Positions 45,269 to 55,800 of a stretch of 64,000 nt of DNA are shown one piece after another. The DNA is taken from positions 1,365,676 through 1,429,675 of the forward strand of contig BCGN01000004.1 of assembly GCA_001599295.1 (NCBI GenBank), in the 5' to 3' direction. A program made the position numbers and the translations under genes. Position 1 is the first letter of the stretch, and each line of letters begins with the position of its first letter. Under the pieces are notes generated by a model, which was not told the DNA's origin, made no database searches, and worked only from the letters and a program-made list of their open reading frames with translations. The DNA comes from Sporopachydermia quercuum. Lineage: Eukaryota > Ascomycota > Sporopachydermiomycetes > Sporopachydermiales > Sporopachydermiaceae.

Positions 45269-47491
45269 ATGTTGATTCAGGAAAAGCATAAATTCTCGTC
45301 TATTGACTTGATTCGTTTTTTTGAGATCGAGGAGAAAAATGAAACTAATTATGCAATAACTTATTGGTTCCGCCAAGTCCTCAATACTGATGAAGAAGTA
45401 GCACCAGGTGAAAGTACTCTACAATTATTACAAGCTCTAACGGCTGAACAGACAGACCATTTATTATCTAATATTCTTGACCTGATAAGAGAATACTTTG
45501 CTGAAAAGACAAATCTACTTCCACAATTAACTTCCCATGCACCAAATGACATGTCAAATGAGCTGAAGATGATTCATCAAATCATTGCAGCTATAAGTAA
45601 ATATGAAAGTATTTGCTGCTATCCATTAAACTACATCTCCTTAAATGAACTGAATACAAGGCTATTTCAAAAGTTTCTGAAAACCCAAATGTGTGATTTT
45701 CTTCAAAAAGCGGAGATTCTGAAATACATACGACAATATCTTGAGAAGAGATCGTTTAATGCAGCTGATGAGACCTTATCACTAGTATTTCAGTATTTCT
45801 TTAGCATCAATTATGACAGTCCTACAGAGCAAATGATAAGTTCTTTGTGTCTAGCAAAGCTAGAAAAATATGTCAGTCAGTTTTCTGGGATAAGAGATCA
45901 AGAAGTTCTACCGAAAATATACGAATGGATTGAAAATGAACTATCACCAGCTGCGCTTAAATTCTTACCAGTATCACAGAGAAATGACTATGGTTTAATC
46001 AAGGTACTGTTTTCTCTTGGAAGGGACTTTTTGTTTCAGTTGAGAACAATAGAAAGCTTTGAGGCTATTCTAGAATTTCCCGTGTCTCAAGTNGCTCTCC
46101 AGGAGTTTCGTAAATGTATATTTTCGGCAAACCAGAGATCACATTTAGTAACGGTCTTTCAGAGCTCATGCTATAAAAGGTTGCTGCATGCTGGTGTAAA
46201 CACAGTTGATATAATATCATTTTATATCTCCTGCATTCAAGCCTTTTTGATCATTGATCCTAGAGGTGTCCTACTTGATCGTGTATGTAGGCCGATAAGA
46301 AAATACTTGAGAGATAGAGACGATACAGTCCATCTTATTGTTCAAGGTCTACTAAGCGTGGATGGTTCGACAGATTTGCATATTCTGTCAGATTATCTTA
46401 TTTCAGGTTATAAAGCAAACAAAAACTGCAAAAAATATGAGCTGTTAGATATCCAAGATGATTCCCTGGATCCCGAATGGAATCCTGATCCAATCGACGC
46501 TTTACCTGATTTTCGAAAAGGAAGAGTTTCTGATATTATACAGAGTTTACTTTCTTTATATGACAGAAAAGATCTATTCATTGTTGAAATGATGAGTGTT
46601 GTAGCAGACAGGCTACTCAAAGTGCCCGACTATGATATCAATAGTATCTTAACATCTATTGATGCTTTGAAGACCAAATTTGACTCAAATGATCTTACCA
46701 CTCTAGATGTTATGATTAAAGATATTATCAATAGTAAGACTTTGGATACATCCATTCACAAAGAATCACCAATAGATAAACAGTTCCATTCGAGTATTCT
46801 CTCGCGGCTCTTCTGGCCTGTTTTCAAGAAGGAAAATGTATCATTACCAGAAGACATTCGGAATCAGATTTCAATTTACGAAGATCAATACTCAAAATTG
46901 AAGTCTAAAAGAAAACTTAACTGGATTACAAGTGTCGGGACAGTTTCTCTTAGTTTAGAATTACAAGATAGGACGCTTAAGTATATTGTTTCTCCAGATG
47001 AAGCTGCTTTGATTAATTTATTCGATGGTGAAGGTACCTCTTTTACTCTTCAAGAGCTCAGCAACAAGTTGAATTGCAAAGATTCAACAACACAAAGACT
47101 TTTGACCTTCTGGCTTAAAGAAGAAGTGTTATATTGGGAAAAAGACGCCTCGACTAATATAGAAAAAATTCATGTAGTAGAAAACTATGAAGAGTATCGT
47201 CAGAAGAGAAGTAATATTGCAAAGACGGGTGCAGGGCAGAGTAATAATAATGATTTGGCTCATAAAGATTTTATGGAAGAAATGGGCTCATACCTACCTT
47301 TTATTGTTGGTATGTTAACTAATCTAGGAACATTACCTTTGAATAAAATCCATTCATTTCTGGCTATGTTTGTTCCTAAAGAGTCCAATCCTTATACTGC
47401 AACAGAGAAACAATTAGAAGCGTATCTTACATATTTATGTGAGGAAGAAAAGTTAGAATATGCATCGGGAAATTATAGGCTTAAAAAATAA
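45269..47491 (+). CDS. APC2: anaphase-promoting complex subunit 2 (cullin-like)
   Basis: Cullin-type scaffold that holds the RING subunit Apc11 in the APC/C ubiquitin ligase. 740 aa. The N-terminal 400 residues are helical, as in cullin repeats. The cullin homology region follows: GRVSDIIQSLLSLYDRKDLFIVEMMSVVADRLL, then FHSSILSRLFWPVF and LNWITSVGTVSLSLEL with a winged-helix segment. The C-terminal APC2 winged helix is well kept: EEMGSYLPFIVGMLTNLGTLPLNKIHSFLAMFV and LEAYLTYLCEEEKLEYASGNYRLKK. An in-frame TAA lies 24 bases before the ATG, so no earlier start exists without an intron. It is about 110 aa shorter than S. cerevisiae Apc2, mainly at the N-terminus. The ambiguous base at 46093 falls in a GTN Val codon (silent). 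Confidence 0.93.
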   Translation: MLIQEKHKFSSIDLIRFFEIEEKNETNYAITYWFRQVLNTDEEVAPGESTLQLLQALTAEQTDHLLSNILDLIREYFAEKTNLLPQLTSHAPNDMSNELKMIHQIIAAISKYESICCYPLNYISLNELNTRLFQKFLKTQMCDFLQKAEILKYIRQYLEKRSFNAADETLSLVFQYFFSINYDSPTEQMISSLCLAKLEKYVSQFSGIRDQEVLPKIYEWIENELSPAALKFLPVSQRNDYGLIKVLFSLGRDFLFQLRTIESFEAILEFPVSQXALQEFRKCIFSANQRSHLVTVFQSSCYKRLLHAGVNTVDIISFYISCIQAFLIIDPRGVLLDRVCRPIRKYLRDRDDTVHLIVQGLLSVDGSTDLHILSDYLISGYKANKNCKKYELLDIQDDSLDPEWNPDPIDALPDFRKGRVSDIIQSLLSLYDRKDLFIVEMMSVVADRLLKVPDYDINSILTSIDALKTKFDSNDLTTLDVMIKDIINSKTLDTSIHKESPIDKQFHSSILSRLFWPVFKKENVSLPEDIRNQISIYEDQYSKLKSKRKLNWITSVGTVSLSLELQDRTLKYIVSPDEAALINLFDGEGTSFTLQELSNKLNCKDSTTQRLLTFWLKEEVLYWEKDASTNIEKIHVVENYEEYRQKRSNIAKTGAGQSNNNDLAHKDFMEEMGSYLPFIVGMLTNLGTLPLNKIHSFLAMFVPKESNPYTATEKQLEAYLTYLCEEEKLEYASGNYRLKK

Positions 47492-47759
47492 TGGCGATTA
47501 ATTACAATGGAAAAAGAGTAACGTATAGATATTACATTAATAACAGCATTTTTCAATTAATATAACTGAAACAACCACTGTAACATTTGTAATACCCAAG
47601 TTGATAACGGCTTTTTTACTTATCGTGAACATTATTGTGAAGTGGAAAACATAAAATAGCAATCATTAAAAGGCATATACATGCGTAAATACATCCAAAT
47701 AACTATAAGAGAATAACATAGCTTAATAATTCATCGCCGTAATATAACCAGAGGCTAGC
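47492..47759. other. convergent intergenic region, APC2/acyl-CoA dehydrogenase
   Basis: AT-rich 3' flanks; nothing else seen. Confidence 0.6.
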
Positions 47760-49412
47760 TTATATCTTAGCACCAAGTTGAGCATTTACTCTCAAACTTT
47801 GTCTAATGGCTAAATCAAGCATAATCTCTTCAGATCCACCGGGGATAGCATAAGCCCTGACTTCTCTGTACAAACGTTCAACTTTACCACCTTGGCCACC
47901 TTTAGTATAACTGAGACCACCAAATATCTGACTGGCTTCTCTGGCACATAATTCAAATGTCTCAGTTGCCATAGCTTTACAACCAGCAATGGCACCACCC
48001 AAACGAAGAGAAGCTTCAGCGGCACCCATCTTTTGACACTGGAATAAAAGATTTTCTAACCAATGATGTGTGGATTCAACACGAATAGACATTTCAGCTA
48101 GCTTATTACGAATAACATCGTGCTGAATTAGTTTCTTACCAAATGTCTTTCTCTTGTGAGCATATTTCATAGATTCCTCTAGACAAACTCGGGCTAATCT
48201 GTTAGCTTGAATAATGATACCCAATCTCTCATGGTTGAAGTTGGACATGATAACTTTGAAACCAGCATTTTCTTTACCAAGAGTGTTTTCCACTGGAACT
48301 TTAACGTCTTCAAAAGTAACATAGGTAGTACCAGAAGGAATCATACCTTGACAAGACATAGCTCTAACGGAAACACCAGGCATGGTCTTCTCAATTAATA
48401 AAACTGAAATTCCTGCCATACCAGGCCCGCCAGTTCTAACTGCTACGGTAAAATAATCTGCGTAAATACCATTGGTGATCCATTTCTTTTCACCATTGAC
48501 AATATAATGTTTGCCATCTTCTGTTTTCTTTGCTTCAGTAGTCAAATTGGCTACATCGGAACCAGCATCAGGTTCAGTGATACACAAGCAAACTCTCTTA
48601 GTACCATCTAATAATCCTGGCAATACCCTTTGTTTAATAGATTCCTTAGCAAACTTCAAAATTGGTGGAGCACCAATGCCGTAACCGCCCAACAAGAACC
48701 AAATTACACCACCAGAACCACATCTAGAAATCTCATCTGTGATAATAAATTCATGGAAAATGTCCCATTGTTCAGCTGGGACAGATTTGGGACGAATGTT
48801 TGTGTACTTTGTAGGATAATCAACGCCCAAAGCACCTGCAAGGTAACCTCTTCTACCTGCTTCTAGATAAATTTCATCGGGGATTGCTTTAGCAGCTTCC
48901 CATTCATCTAAATAGGGTTCAATATTTTCATCAACCCAATCACGGACTTCTTTACGTAACGCAATATGAGTTTCATTATAGTAAGGTGTGTGCAATCCTT
49001 GATACCAATTGGGATCAGCAAAAGGGACTAAATCACCATAAACTGGGAACTGAGTTCTAGCATTAGATGCAGCTACTGATGTGCCTGCTGCTGCTGAAAC
49101 TGAAACGGTGCTAGGACTTTTCTTGGTTGAAGGAGCGGATGGAGCAGATGGCTGTTTAACTGGATTTGAAGACTGAGCACCAATAGTTCCAATTTGAAGC
49201 TTAGGACCATATTTCTTTAACACTTTCTGAACTTCGTGATATTTGGAAAATTGCTTCGTGGCATCTTTTCCAGCTACTCTTTGTAAGATTTTTTGTCCTC
49301 CTGGATGGGATTTTTGAAATTTCGTCACATCATAAACGTTGCCATTGATGATAATCCAAAGATCATCAGGCTTGTTGTGTTTCGAAACCTCTTCTAAACT
49401 AAATGTTGCCAT
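47760..49412 (-). CDS. cytochrome b5-acyl-CoA dehydrogenase fusion with PTS1-like tail
   Basis: Predicted FAD-dependent acyl-CoA dehydrogenase with its own b5 domain. 550 aa in one frame. Residues 1-77 are a b5 domain (DDLWIIINGNVYDVTKF; heme ligands His36 in HPGG and His59 in KYHEV). A Ser/Pro/Ala linker (about 80-120) leads to the dehydrogenase: GLHTPYYNETHIALRKEVRDWVD helix, CLCITEPDAGSDVANL (FAD/substrate site), GEKKWITNGIYADYFTVAVRT, and the C-terminal AIPGGSEEIMLDLAIRQ with the likely catalytic glutamate. It ends AKI, a functional peroxisomal signal in some yeast beta-oxidation enzymes. The fusion is typical of filamentous fungi; most budding yeasts rely on acyl-CoA oxidases. Electron acceptor and chain length are unknown. 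Codon use suggests good expression. Confidence 0.9.
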   Translation of the reverse strand: MATFSLEEVSKHNKPDDLWIIINGNVYDVTKFQKSHPGGQKILQRVAGKDATKQFSKYHEVQKVLKKYGPKLQIGTIGAQSSNPVKQPSAPSAPSTKKSPSTVSVSAAAGTSVAASNARTQFPVYGDLVPFADPNWYQGLHTPYYNETHIALRKEVRDWVDENIEPYLDEWEAAKAIPDEIYLEAGRRGYLAGALGVDYPTKYTNIRPKSVPAEQWDIFHEFIITDEISRCGSGGVIWFLLGGYGIGAPPILKFAKESIKQRVLPGLLDGTKRVCLCITEPDAGSDVANLTTEAKKTEDGKHYIVNGEKKWITNGIYADYFTVAVRTGGPGMAGISVLLIEKTMPGVSVRAMSCQGMIPSGTTYVTFEDVKVPVENTLGKENAGFKVIMSNFNHERLGIIIQANRLARVCLEESMKYAHKRKTFGKKLIQHDVIRNKLAEMSIRVESTHHWLENLLFQCQKMGAAEASLRLGGAIAGCKAMATETFELCAREASQIFGGLSYTKGGQGGKVERLYREVRAYAIPGGSEEIMLDLAIRQSLRVNAQLGAKI

Positions 49413-50944
49413 ACTTGATCAATATATAAATGAAATGTACTTTTTGCTCTTTTGTCCGTTGGTTTTACTTATTTTTTGCTGTATCGATTATAAATAATGA
49501 TAAGCAAACAAATAGTGAATGAATATGCTTTCTACTGTGCTGTAGCACTCCCTTAACACTTGATACAACCAATGATACAGTGACTGAGTATCTTCAACAA
49601 TCAAACAGTAAATGACAGACCCTTTCGCGAATATCTTACAGCTAAAACAAAAGTTATTGTCGTCAATAACTTCTCATGGTACTAATAGTAATAACAGTAC
49701 TAGGAATTATAGTTCTCAACGGAGAGAACAGCTTCTATTTAAGAGATCCTGGATTGCGGAGAACATGGTGATTTATAAAATAAGGTTCTGAGCTAATTAA
49801 GGCTGAAAACTGGAGTAGACAAAGTTTGTTTCCATGTTGCGGGATGGTATACAAGTGGATAGAATAACGAGAATTCAATGAGAATGAACTGCTAACAGAG
49901 TCAAATTTCTTATTGAGAATAGAAATTGTTTTTACATATTTTAGTGAATTATTTTCATTAATTGATTTTCGTATACAGAAAGAATCTTATAGAATAGCAG
50001 TTGAAGCAGCGTGAGCAGCGTGAGCAGATATGTATAGGTTCCTGAAAGTAGTTAGTAATAGGATTAAAGGACTTGTGATAGGGTAGTTAGGGCAAATGAA
50101 CGTGATGAGAGCAATAGCGGTTAGAGGACAATAACAGCAGGCCATTTAACTGTGAAATATTGAGTAATCTTACTATAATAATTCAATAAAATGTAATATT
50201 TTATGACTATTTGAATAAATTTCCACTATCCCCTGTTCCTTTCGAACCAAGGAAGTGTGAATGGAAATGAATCATTCCTGCACCGAATAACTGCCGAGGT
50301 AAAATTAACTACCGATTGGTGAAAACCAGGTGAACAGCAAATAGAGTTTAGGTTATACGCAGCTTTTTGAAACTTAAAACTTAGGCGAAGAAACAAAGTT
50401 AATCTGGAGCAAAGCGATGGGGTGAGTTGTGAAAAATTGAATGATAGCTCTTAAGTACCAAACAAATATTCAGAAAAAACCAGTCATTCAGATGAAGAAT
50501 TCATGTTTAATCTATAATACTGTATGAGAATGCAAGAAACGATCGAATAAAAGGTGATAATCAATGAAAGATGTATTAGTTCCAAGAAACATTGCTGATT
50601 GGGTTAATATGGTCCAACTCTTTGGATAAGCTTAGAATGAAATATATAATAATGATTGAAATAGTATTTTGTTCACTCAACTGCTGTAGCAGAATGCTGT
50701 CTGGGGAATTAACGCTCCTGCCTGATAGGTATAGGGTTGTCAATGTAGCATGCAATCGAGTTTGTGCGAATAAAATAATCGGTAGTGTTTGACATTGTTA
50801 TAAAGATTACTATAAACATTTCTACGGTACTAGGTAGGGACCACCCATACTTTTCCCTGATCAAAACGTTTCTTCATTATTAGAAAATACCATCAACAAC
50901 AAAACAGCCCAAGAAGAAGGCAGAGAATTACAAAAACAAATTAT
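49413..50944. other. intergenic region upstream of the acyl-CoA dehydrogenase
   Basis: About 1.5 kb. On the minus strand a donor GTAAGA (50174), a perfect TACTAAC (50057-50051) and a TTTCAG acceptor (50042) are spaced like the other introns in the window, compatible with a spliced leader for the dehydrogenase. A 52-codon minus-strand frame (50131-49973, MACCYCPLTAIA...) overlaps it. A short direct repeat GCAGCGTGA is at about 50005-50026. No recognisable protein. Confidence 0.5.
50042..50174 (-). other. possible leader intron upstream of the acyl-CoA dehydrogenase
   Basis: GTAAGA donor, TACTAAC branch at 50057-50051 and TTTCAG acceptor, 133 nt in all, about 630 bases before the dehydrogenase ATG. 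Each signal fits those of the coding introns here, but there is no reading frame to confirm it. Confidence 0.3.
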
Positions 50945-51040
50945 GGGCCGAGCAGGGAATTGAACCCTGGACCACTCGCAGTTAAGTTTGCTCAGCTGAC
51001 GCTACCCAAAGCGAGTATCATACTACTAGACCACACGGCC
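50945..51040 (-). tRNA. tRNA-Pro(TGG) with 24-nt intron
   Basis: Minus-strand cloverleaf closely like yeast tRNA-Pro: acceptor GGCCGTG with CTCGGCC (the T6-T67 mismatch is also found in yeast tRNA-Pro), anticodon stem CTCGC/GCGAG, anticodon TGG at 51008-51006, T arm CAGGG-TTCAATT-CCCTG, discriminator C. The 24-nt intron is 51004-50981. In the D loop the usual GG (G18-G19) reads AG. A T5 run lies just downstream. Confidence 0.92.
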
Positions 51041-52431
51041 GGTTATAATTGTGTTACTGTCTGATCATACATCATTCAGTAAAATAAAATGAATTTTAAG
51101 AANAATTGAAGAATTGTATTAGAATTCTTACTCTTTTTCCTTCTTCTCCTTCTTCTTCTTATTAATCAGAAAGAGAAGAATGAGAGGTAAATAATCAGCG
51201 AAGTAAATAGTATATATATATAAAAGGTACAAATAGAAATATAGATAAATGTGAAATGCCAATTTATCACGTGAATGGTCACGTGGTTTACTAATAAGTA
51301 ATGTAGCTGGTTGTTACATAATGTTTGTAAGACAATTGACCCGATAACCCCCTCCTACTATGGGACTCTTGTAGATTCGTCCTATTTATTAGTGATTATA
51401 TGTCGTTTTCTCTTAAACTTCCATTGGTTATTATATAGTAATCTAGTTGTATATAAGAAGAATAATAAAGAATGATGAACATCAGGATATCAGCTTTATT
51501 TATAATCGTAGAATAATGTACCATGTAGTACTTAGTAGTTTTTGTTGAGATTTTTGCATGTGAAAGCCCTTCCATACGTTTTGAAAAATGACTACTCAAT
51601 ACTGGCAAGGTCTCAATGAGTCATCGCTATTCAAATTACATACATCTTCCAAGCTGATTCTTTGAAGATCAAAGAAAACTTTCATTTCTGAAAGCTAGCT
51701 CTCAGAACCTTTCTTCCGATATTATTCATAGTTCAGAGTTGTTGTGGAATTTCATCGATGAAAACTCACGTAATCAGATTCACTCAACGTAACAAGTAAT
51801 TTTAAGTAGCAAGCTAAAGGAATGATGAGCCTGAACAATTATCTCTCTTGGATTGAATAAGAAAGAAGAGAACTCTCGGAGCTCAGTGTATGTGATATTC
51901 TATTTGTTCTTAAAACACCTTTGATAGACAAGAAACTGAATCGCAGTGAGTCACTAGTTTCATTTTCCGTCCAATACTAGGAGAAAAGATTCAATTCAGC
52001 CTACTTTAGATTGAAATATGTATTTAATAATTGATTAGCTGGACTAATCTCTTTTCTATAATCTGAAAAGAATTAATACTTTAATTTTAGCTTTCACCCG
52101 TTGATATTTGTTAGAATATGCTTTGTGTTGGGATTCTCTGTTTTCTGTCCCTAAATATTTCTTTTACATATGATAACCAAAATACGTATCAACGTGAAAT
52201 TCTCATATTGACCATAGTTATGAAACGTCTTTTCTGATTCTCTCAGATAATAGATCAAGAAACGTGATTCACCAATCAGTCAAGCTCCAATAAAAAAGAA
52301 CAATTTACTTAAGAGGTCCGCTAACATTAGATGGTTAATGTCAAAGCTCAACAGTAATACCACTCAAATCAGAAAAACCAACAATCTAAATGGAGTATTA
52401 TATAATCAGTCTAATTTTTCTGTGTACGTAT
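51041..52431. other. intergenic region between tRNA-Pro and tRNA-Tyr
   Basis: About 1.4 kb. Contains paired CACGTG sites (51268-51285), a pyrimidine-rich stretch at 51130-51160, an ambiguous base at 51103 and an unconvincing 70-codon frame (51396-51608, -). No protein gene recognised. Confidence 0.55.
51268..51285. promoter_or_regulatory. two CACGTG sites 12 bp apart
   Basis: CACGTG at 51268-51273 (ATCACGTGA context) and again at 51280-51285 (GTCACGTGG context). Two E-boxes about one helical turn apart could bind bHLH dimers cooperatively, but no protein gene starts within a kilobase, so the target is unclear. Confidence 0.35.
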
Positions 52432-52517
52432 CTCCCGATGGCCCAGTTGGCTAAGGCGCGAGACTGTAATGGTTCATTGTTATCTTGAGATCGGGTGTTC
52501 GATTCACCCTCGGGAGA
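52432..52517 (+). tRNA. tRNA-Tyr(GTA) with 12-nt intron
   Basis: Acceptor CTCCCGA pairs with TCGGGAG; anticodon stem CGAGA/TCTTG (one G-T pair), anticodon GTA at 52466-52468, discriminator A. A 12-nt intron (52470-52481) sits at the canonical position, as in yeast tRNA-Tyr. T6 Pol III terminators follow from about 52520. Confidence 0.94.
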
Positions 52518-52836
52518 TATTTTTTTCTTCAGTTTTTTCTCTTTGGTTGTTTTATCTTCATTTTTATTTTTGGATGCCATTTCTATTTATAATTTGTATG
52601 ATCCACTACTTTTTCTTTTTCTTTTATAAGTGATTCAATATTTTTACATTGAGATCATATAATTATTATTCATAACCATGAAATAAAAGAACATACATGT
52701 TATGTACATATAGTATACCTTCTTACATTTGGGCTCTCTCGATAGACTTAATCGTAATTCACATGGCTAGTAGTGCTTTCACGACAAAATCTAGATGCAC
52801 GTACTTTTGCATGGTTTGTCCGATCACAGATTCATT
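52518..52836. other. intergenic region, tRNA-Tyr to FN3 gene 3' end
   Basis: T-rich Pol III terminator region then the 3' flank of the minus-strand gene. Nothing else seen. Confidence 0.55.
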
Positions 52837-55800
52837 TTACTCTGGTTGTTTCTTATCTTCTCCTTTGCGAAAAAGACTCAATCTTCGAAATTTCAAGGAA
52901 TGGTCACTAACATTAAGTGGGGTAATTTCATCAGCTTCATCTCCAGTTGAACCGCCAAGATTGCTAACCCTCTTGCTAAGTGAAAGACCACGAAAACTTT
53001 TACCTATTCTCTTGCTTTTAGACCCCTTATTTACAGAGGATACTGATTCAGTATCAGATGTGTCTTCTATAGATGAATAATGGTTTAATTGATGAACAGC
53101 AAAGTCTTCATCATTAGTTATGTCATTATCATCTAGAAATTCATTCTCTTCACTTTCCACTAACGCTGAGTCCAAATGGTTTTTGGTTTGCGTAAATACA
53201 TCAGTTTTCGCAGCGGTAGTAGATGCCACACTATTTTCATTGTCATCAGAACCATGCTTATTCTCACCATTCATTCCAAATATTCTCATAGAACCTTTCA
53301 TAGGACTATTAAAATAATTCTTCATCTTGGATGACTTCTTCGTAGATGATACTTCTCCTGTAGTATTGTCACGATAACCTGGTGAAGCTTTTACAGGAGA
53401 TAATGCCTTTGGTGTTTTTGCTGTAAGCTCGCCGGCTTGCTTTTCTTTCTTTATAAACTTCTTACTAGGTTTCTTCACTATGCCTTGTTTACCATCAGAT
53501 TGTCCACCAATGGTATCACTGGTACCTGAAATCTCATTATCTTCAGTTTCCAGTTTTTCTTTCTTTCTTGACAATAACTTCCAACTTGAGAACATACCCA
53601 TTGATTGAGACTCTAACTCTGATTTCAATGAGTCAGATACATCACTTAATTTAGATATTGATACATCGTTGCCAGAGTTATTTGTAACTTCATCTGAATG
53701 CATAAATGACATATCAAAATCACTAGGTGAAATAGAGTTCCCGCCATATGAAGATCCTTGCGTAAACGAAGTATTTGTACCACCTGCACTTAGGGAAGTT
53801 ACGCCTGATGTACTTCTTACATGATACGATGTACCAGATTGTAGTGGGGACACAGTAAGATTGCTGTTTGGATTGAGTCGTGAGGCGAGTTCAAAATTTT
53901 GATTTGGTACTCCATTGTTCACTCCTGATAGCAAGTTACCATGATTAGTTAGCTTATCTTTCTCGTCATCTCTCATTTTCCATACATCATTTCCCAAAAG
54001 TGAATTTCCACTGATAACAGAACTATAGCTTTCGCTTCGTTGTCTATTTCTGCGCGTTTCCTTTAATGTCATTGCTAAAGATTTTTCATTTTCATGTTTA
54101 TTTTTTCCGAAGGCAAACGCTGACATTAAGCTAGTGTCATTATCCGTAGTTCCTGATTGCTTTTTGAAGAGCTTGGAACTAAATTTCGAGTTCAAAACGG
54201 CACTCTGAACATTCTGAGTTGCTGGAGCTGAAATAGCATTACGGTTATTGTTGCCTTGTTCTTCATTTTTATTATTGGACTTTCTGGAAAAGAAATCGAA
54301 AAATTTCTTAGGAGATGTTAAATGATTCTCATGTTCTGGGCCTTGTTCTTGAGACTCAATTGGAAATTCCATTAAGTTATTCACGTTAGAAAGACTACCA
54401 TCGTTGAAGTGGGACGGCACTTTTCGGGGGGAAACATACTTATTTTTATTCACATCATCATGGATACCAATCATTCTTTGCTTTTCTTCCGCTAACCTCA
54501 CTTCTTGTAAAGTAGGTGAAAGACTACTGTTACTGAACGATGATGCATGTGTTTTGAAAGGATCAAATTCTGGTTTGTTGGTTGATGCTAATGGAATGGG
54601 TGCTAGATACTCAGCACTAATTCGAGACGTTGAATAATCGACGGAATTACTTTTCTTTCCGGGAGCTGATAAACCTGTAGTACCTGAGAAAGCCGGGGAA
54701 CTTTCAGCCATGCTGTTTCCCACCATGTTGAACAAAATGGAGTTCGTTTGACCTGAGTTAATAGGCGAGATTGAAAAGTAGCCTGAATCTCTTGATGTGT
54801 CAGCACTTAAAACATCATCTGCATTGCCTTTGAAACCGCCGGAAGAGTCTATACCACGAGATGACGATTGGTTGAAGAGATACGATAACGGTAGACTGTG
54901 ATAATCAGCGTTGCTTCTCTCTGCTGAAGAGTCTAATGAGCTTATTCCCATGTTTGAGTGCAGAGCAGAATTTGAACCACCCATGTCCTCATTTTTACCC
55001 CACAAGGAGCTCTGGTATGATGTCTGAGGAGAAAATGAACCATCCAATACATTGGAAGGAAGCTGATTATCTAATTGATTCACGTTGGCTATATTCGAGT
55101 ATCCTGAGGCTGCAATATTGGAAAACGAAGGGTTTAGAAGGTGTGATTGGTTGTTCTGTAAAGATGGGCCTTCATTAGGACTTCTTGATCCCATTGGCAT
55201 ATCAAGTGACACTTGCAATAGATTGTCATCCGGGGATAAATCCAATAGGGTTGAATGATTAGATTGAAAAAACCCAGAAGTATGATCCATCTCAACACTA
55301 CTTCTAGTAGGCGGCTGTTCTATATGTGTTCCATCAAGATCAATAATCGGACCAGATCCAGTTAACTGACCCCAAGGATTCGCTGGCGCCGAGGAGTTTC
55401 TCATTGGTTGATGGATTGGTCTGGAAGTAGAAGGTGCGCCAGTGACAGTAGCATACATGTTCATAGAGGGCGTTGGTGCCGATAGTAATTCGGAAGAACC
55501 AGCACTACCTATAATTCCTGGCATAATTAATCTATTGGAAGAAGTTGAGGATGTCATAGGTTGACCAGCGTGCTTCAACGATCCAGCTGGAGATCCTGTT
55601 GAATGGTTCAATTGACGATCACCTGGCAATGCATCTTCACTTCTGCGAGAACTGAGTTTATGTTCTACATTGCCCAACGCCCTATCAACTAGATGAGAGA
55701 CATTTGTTTTGATGTTTTCATAGTCTTCATCAGCATGCTTTTCTTGTTCTTCGGCTTCCTTTAACGCTTGATCAAGCTTCTGAAACTTCTGTGTAAATAT

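Noticed and set aside
51041-52431. Point centromere of S. cerevisiae type near the CACGTG pair
   Set aside because: No CDEIII-like sequence was seen beside an AT-rich element, and such centromeres are limited to Saccharomycetaceae.
52697-53080. 127-codon plus-strand frame
   Set aside because: It lies mostly antisense to the 1511-residue FN3 protein gene and has no motif; a shadow frame.
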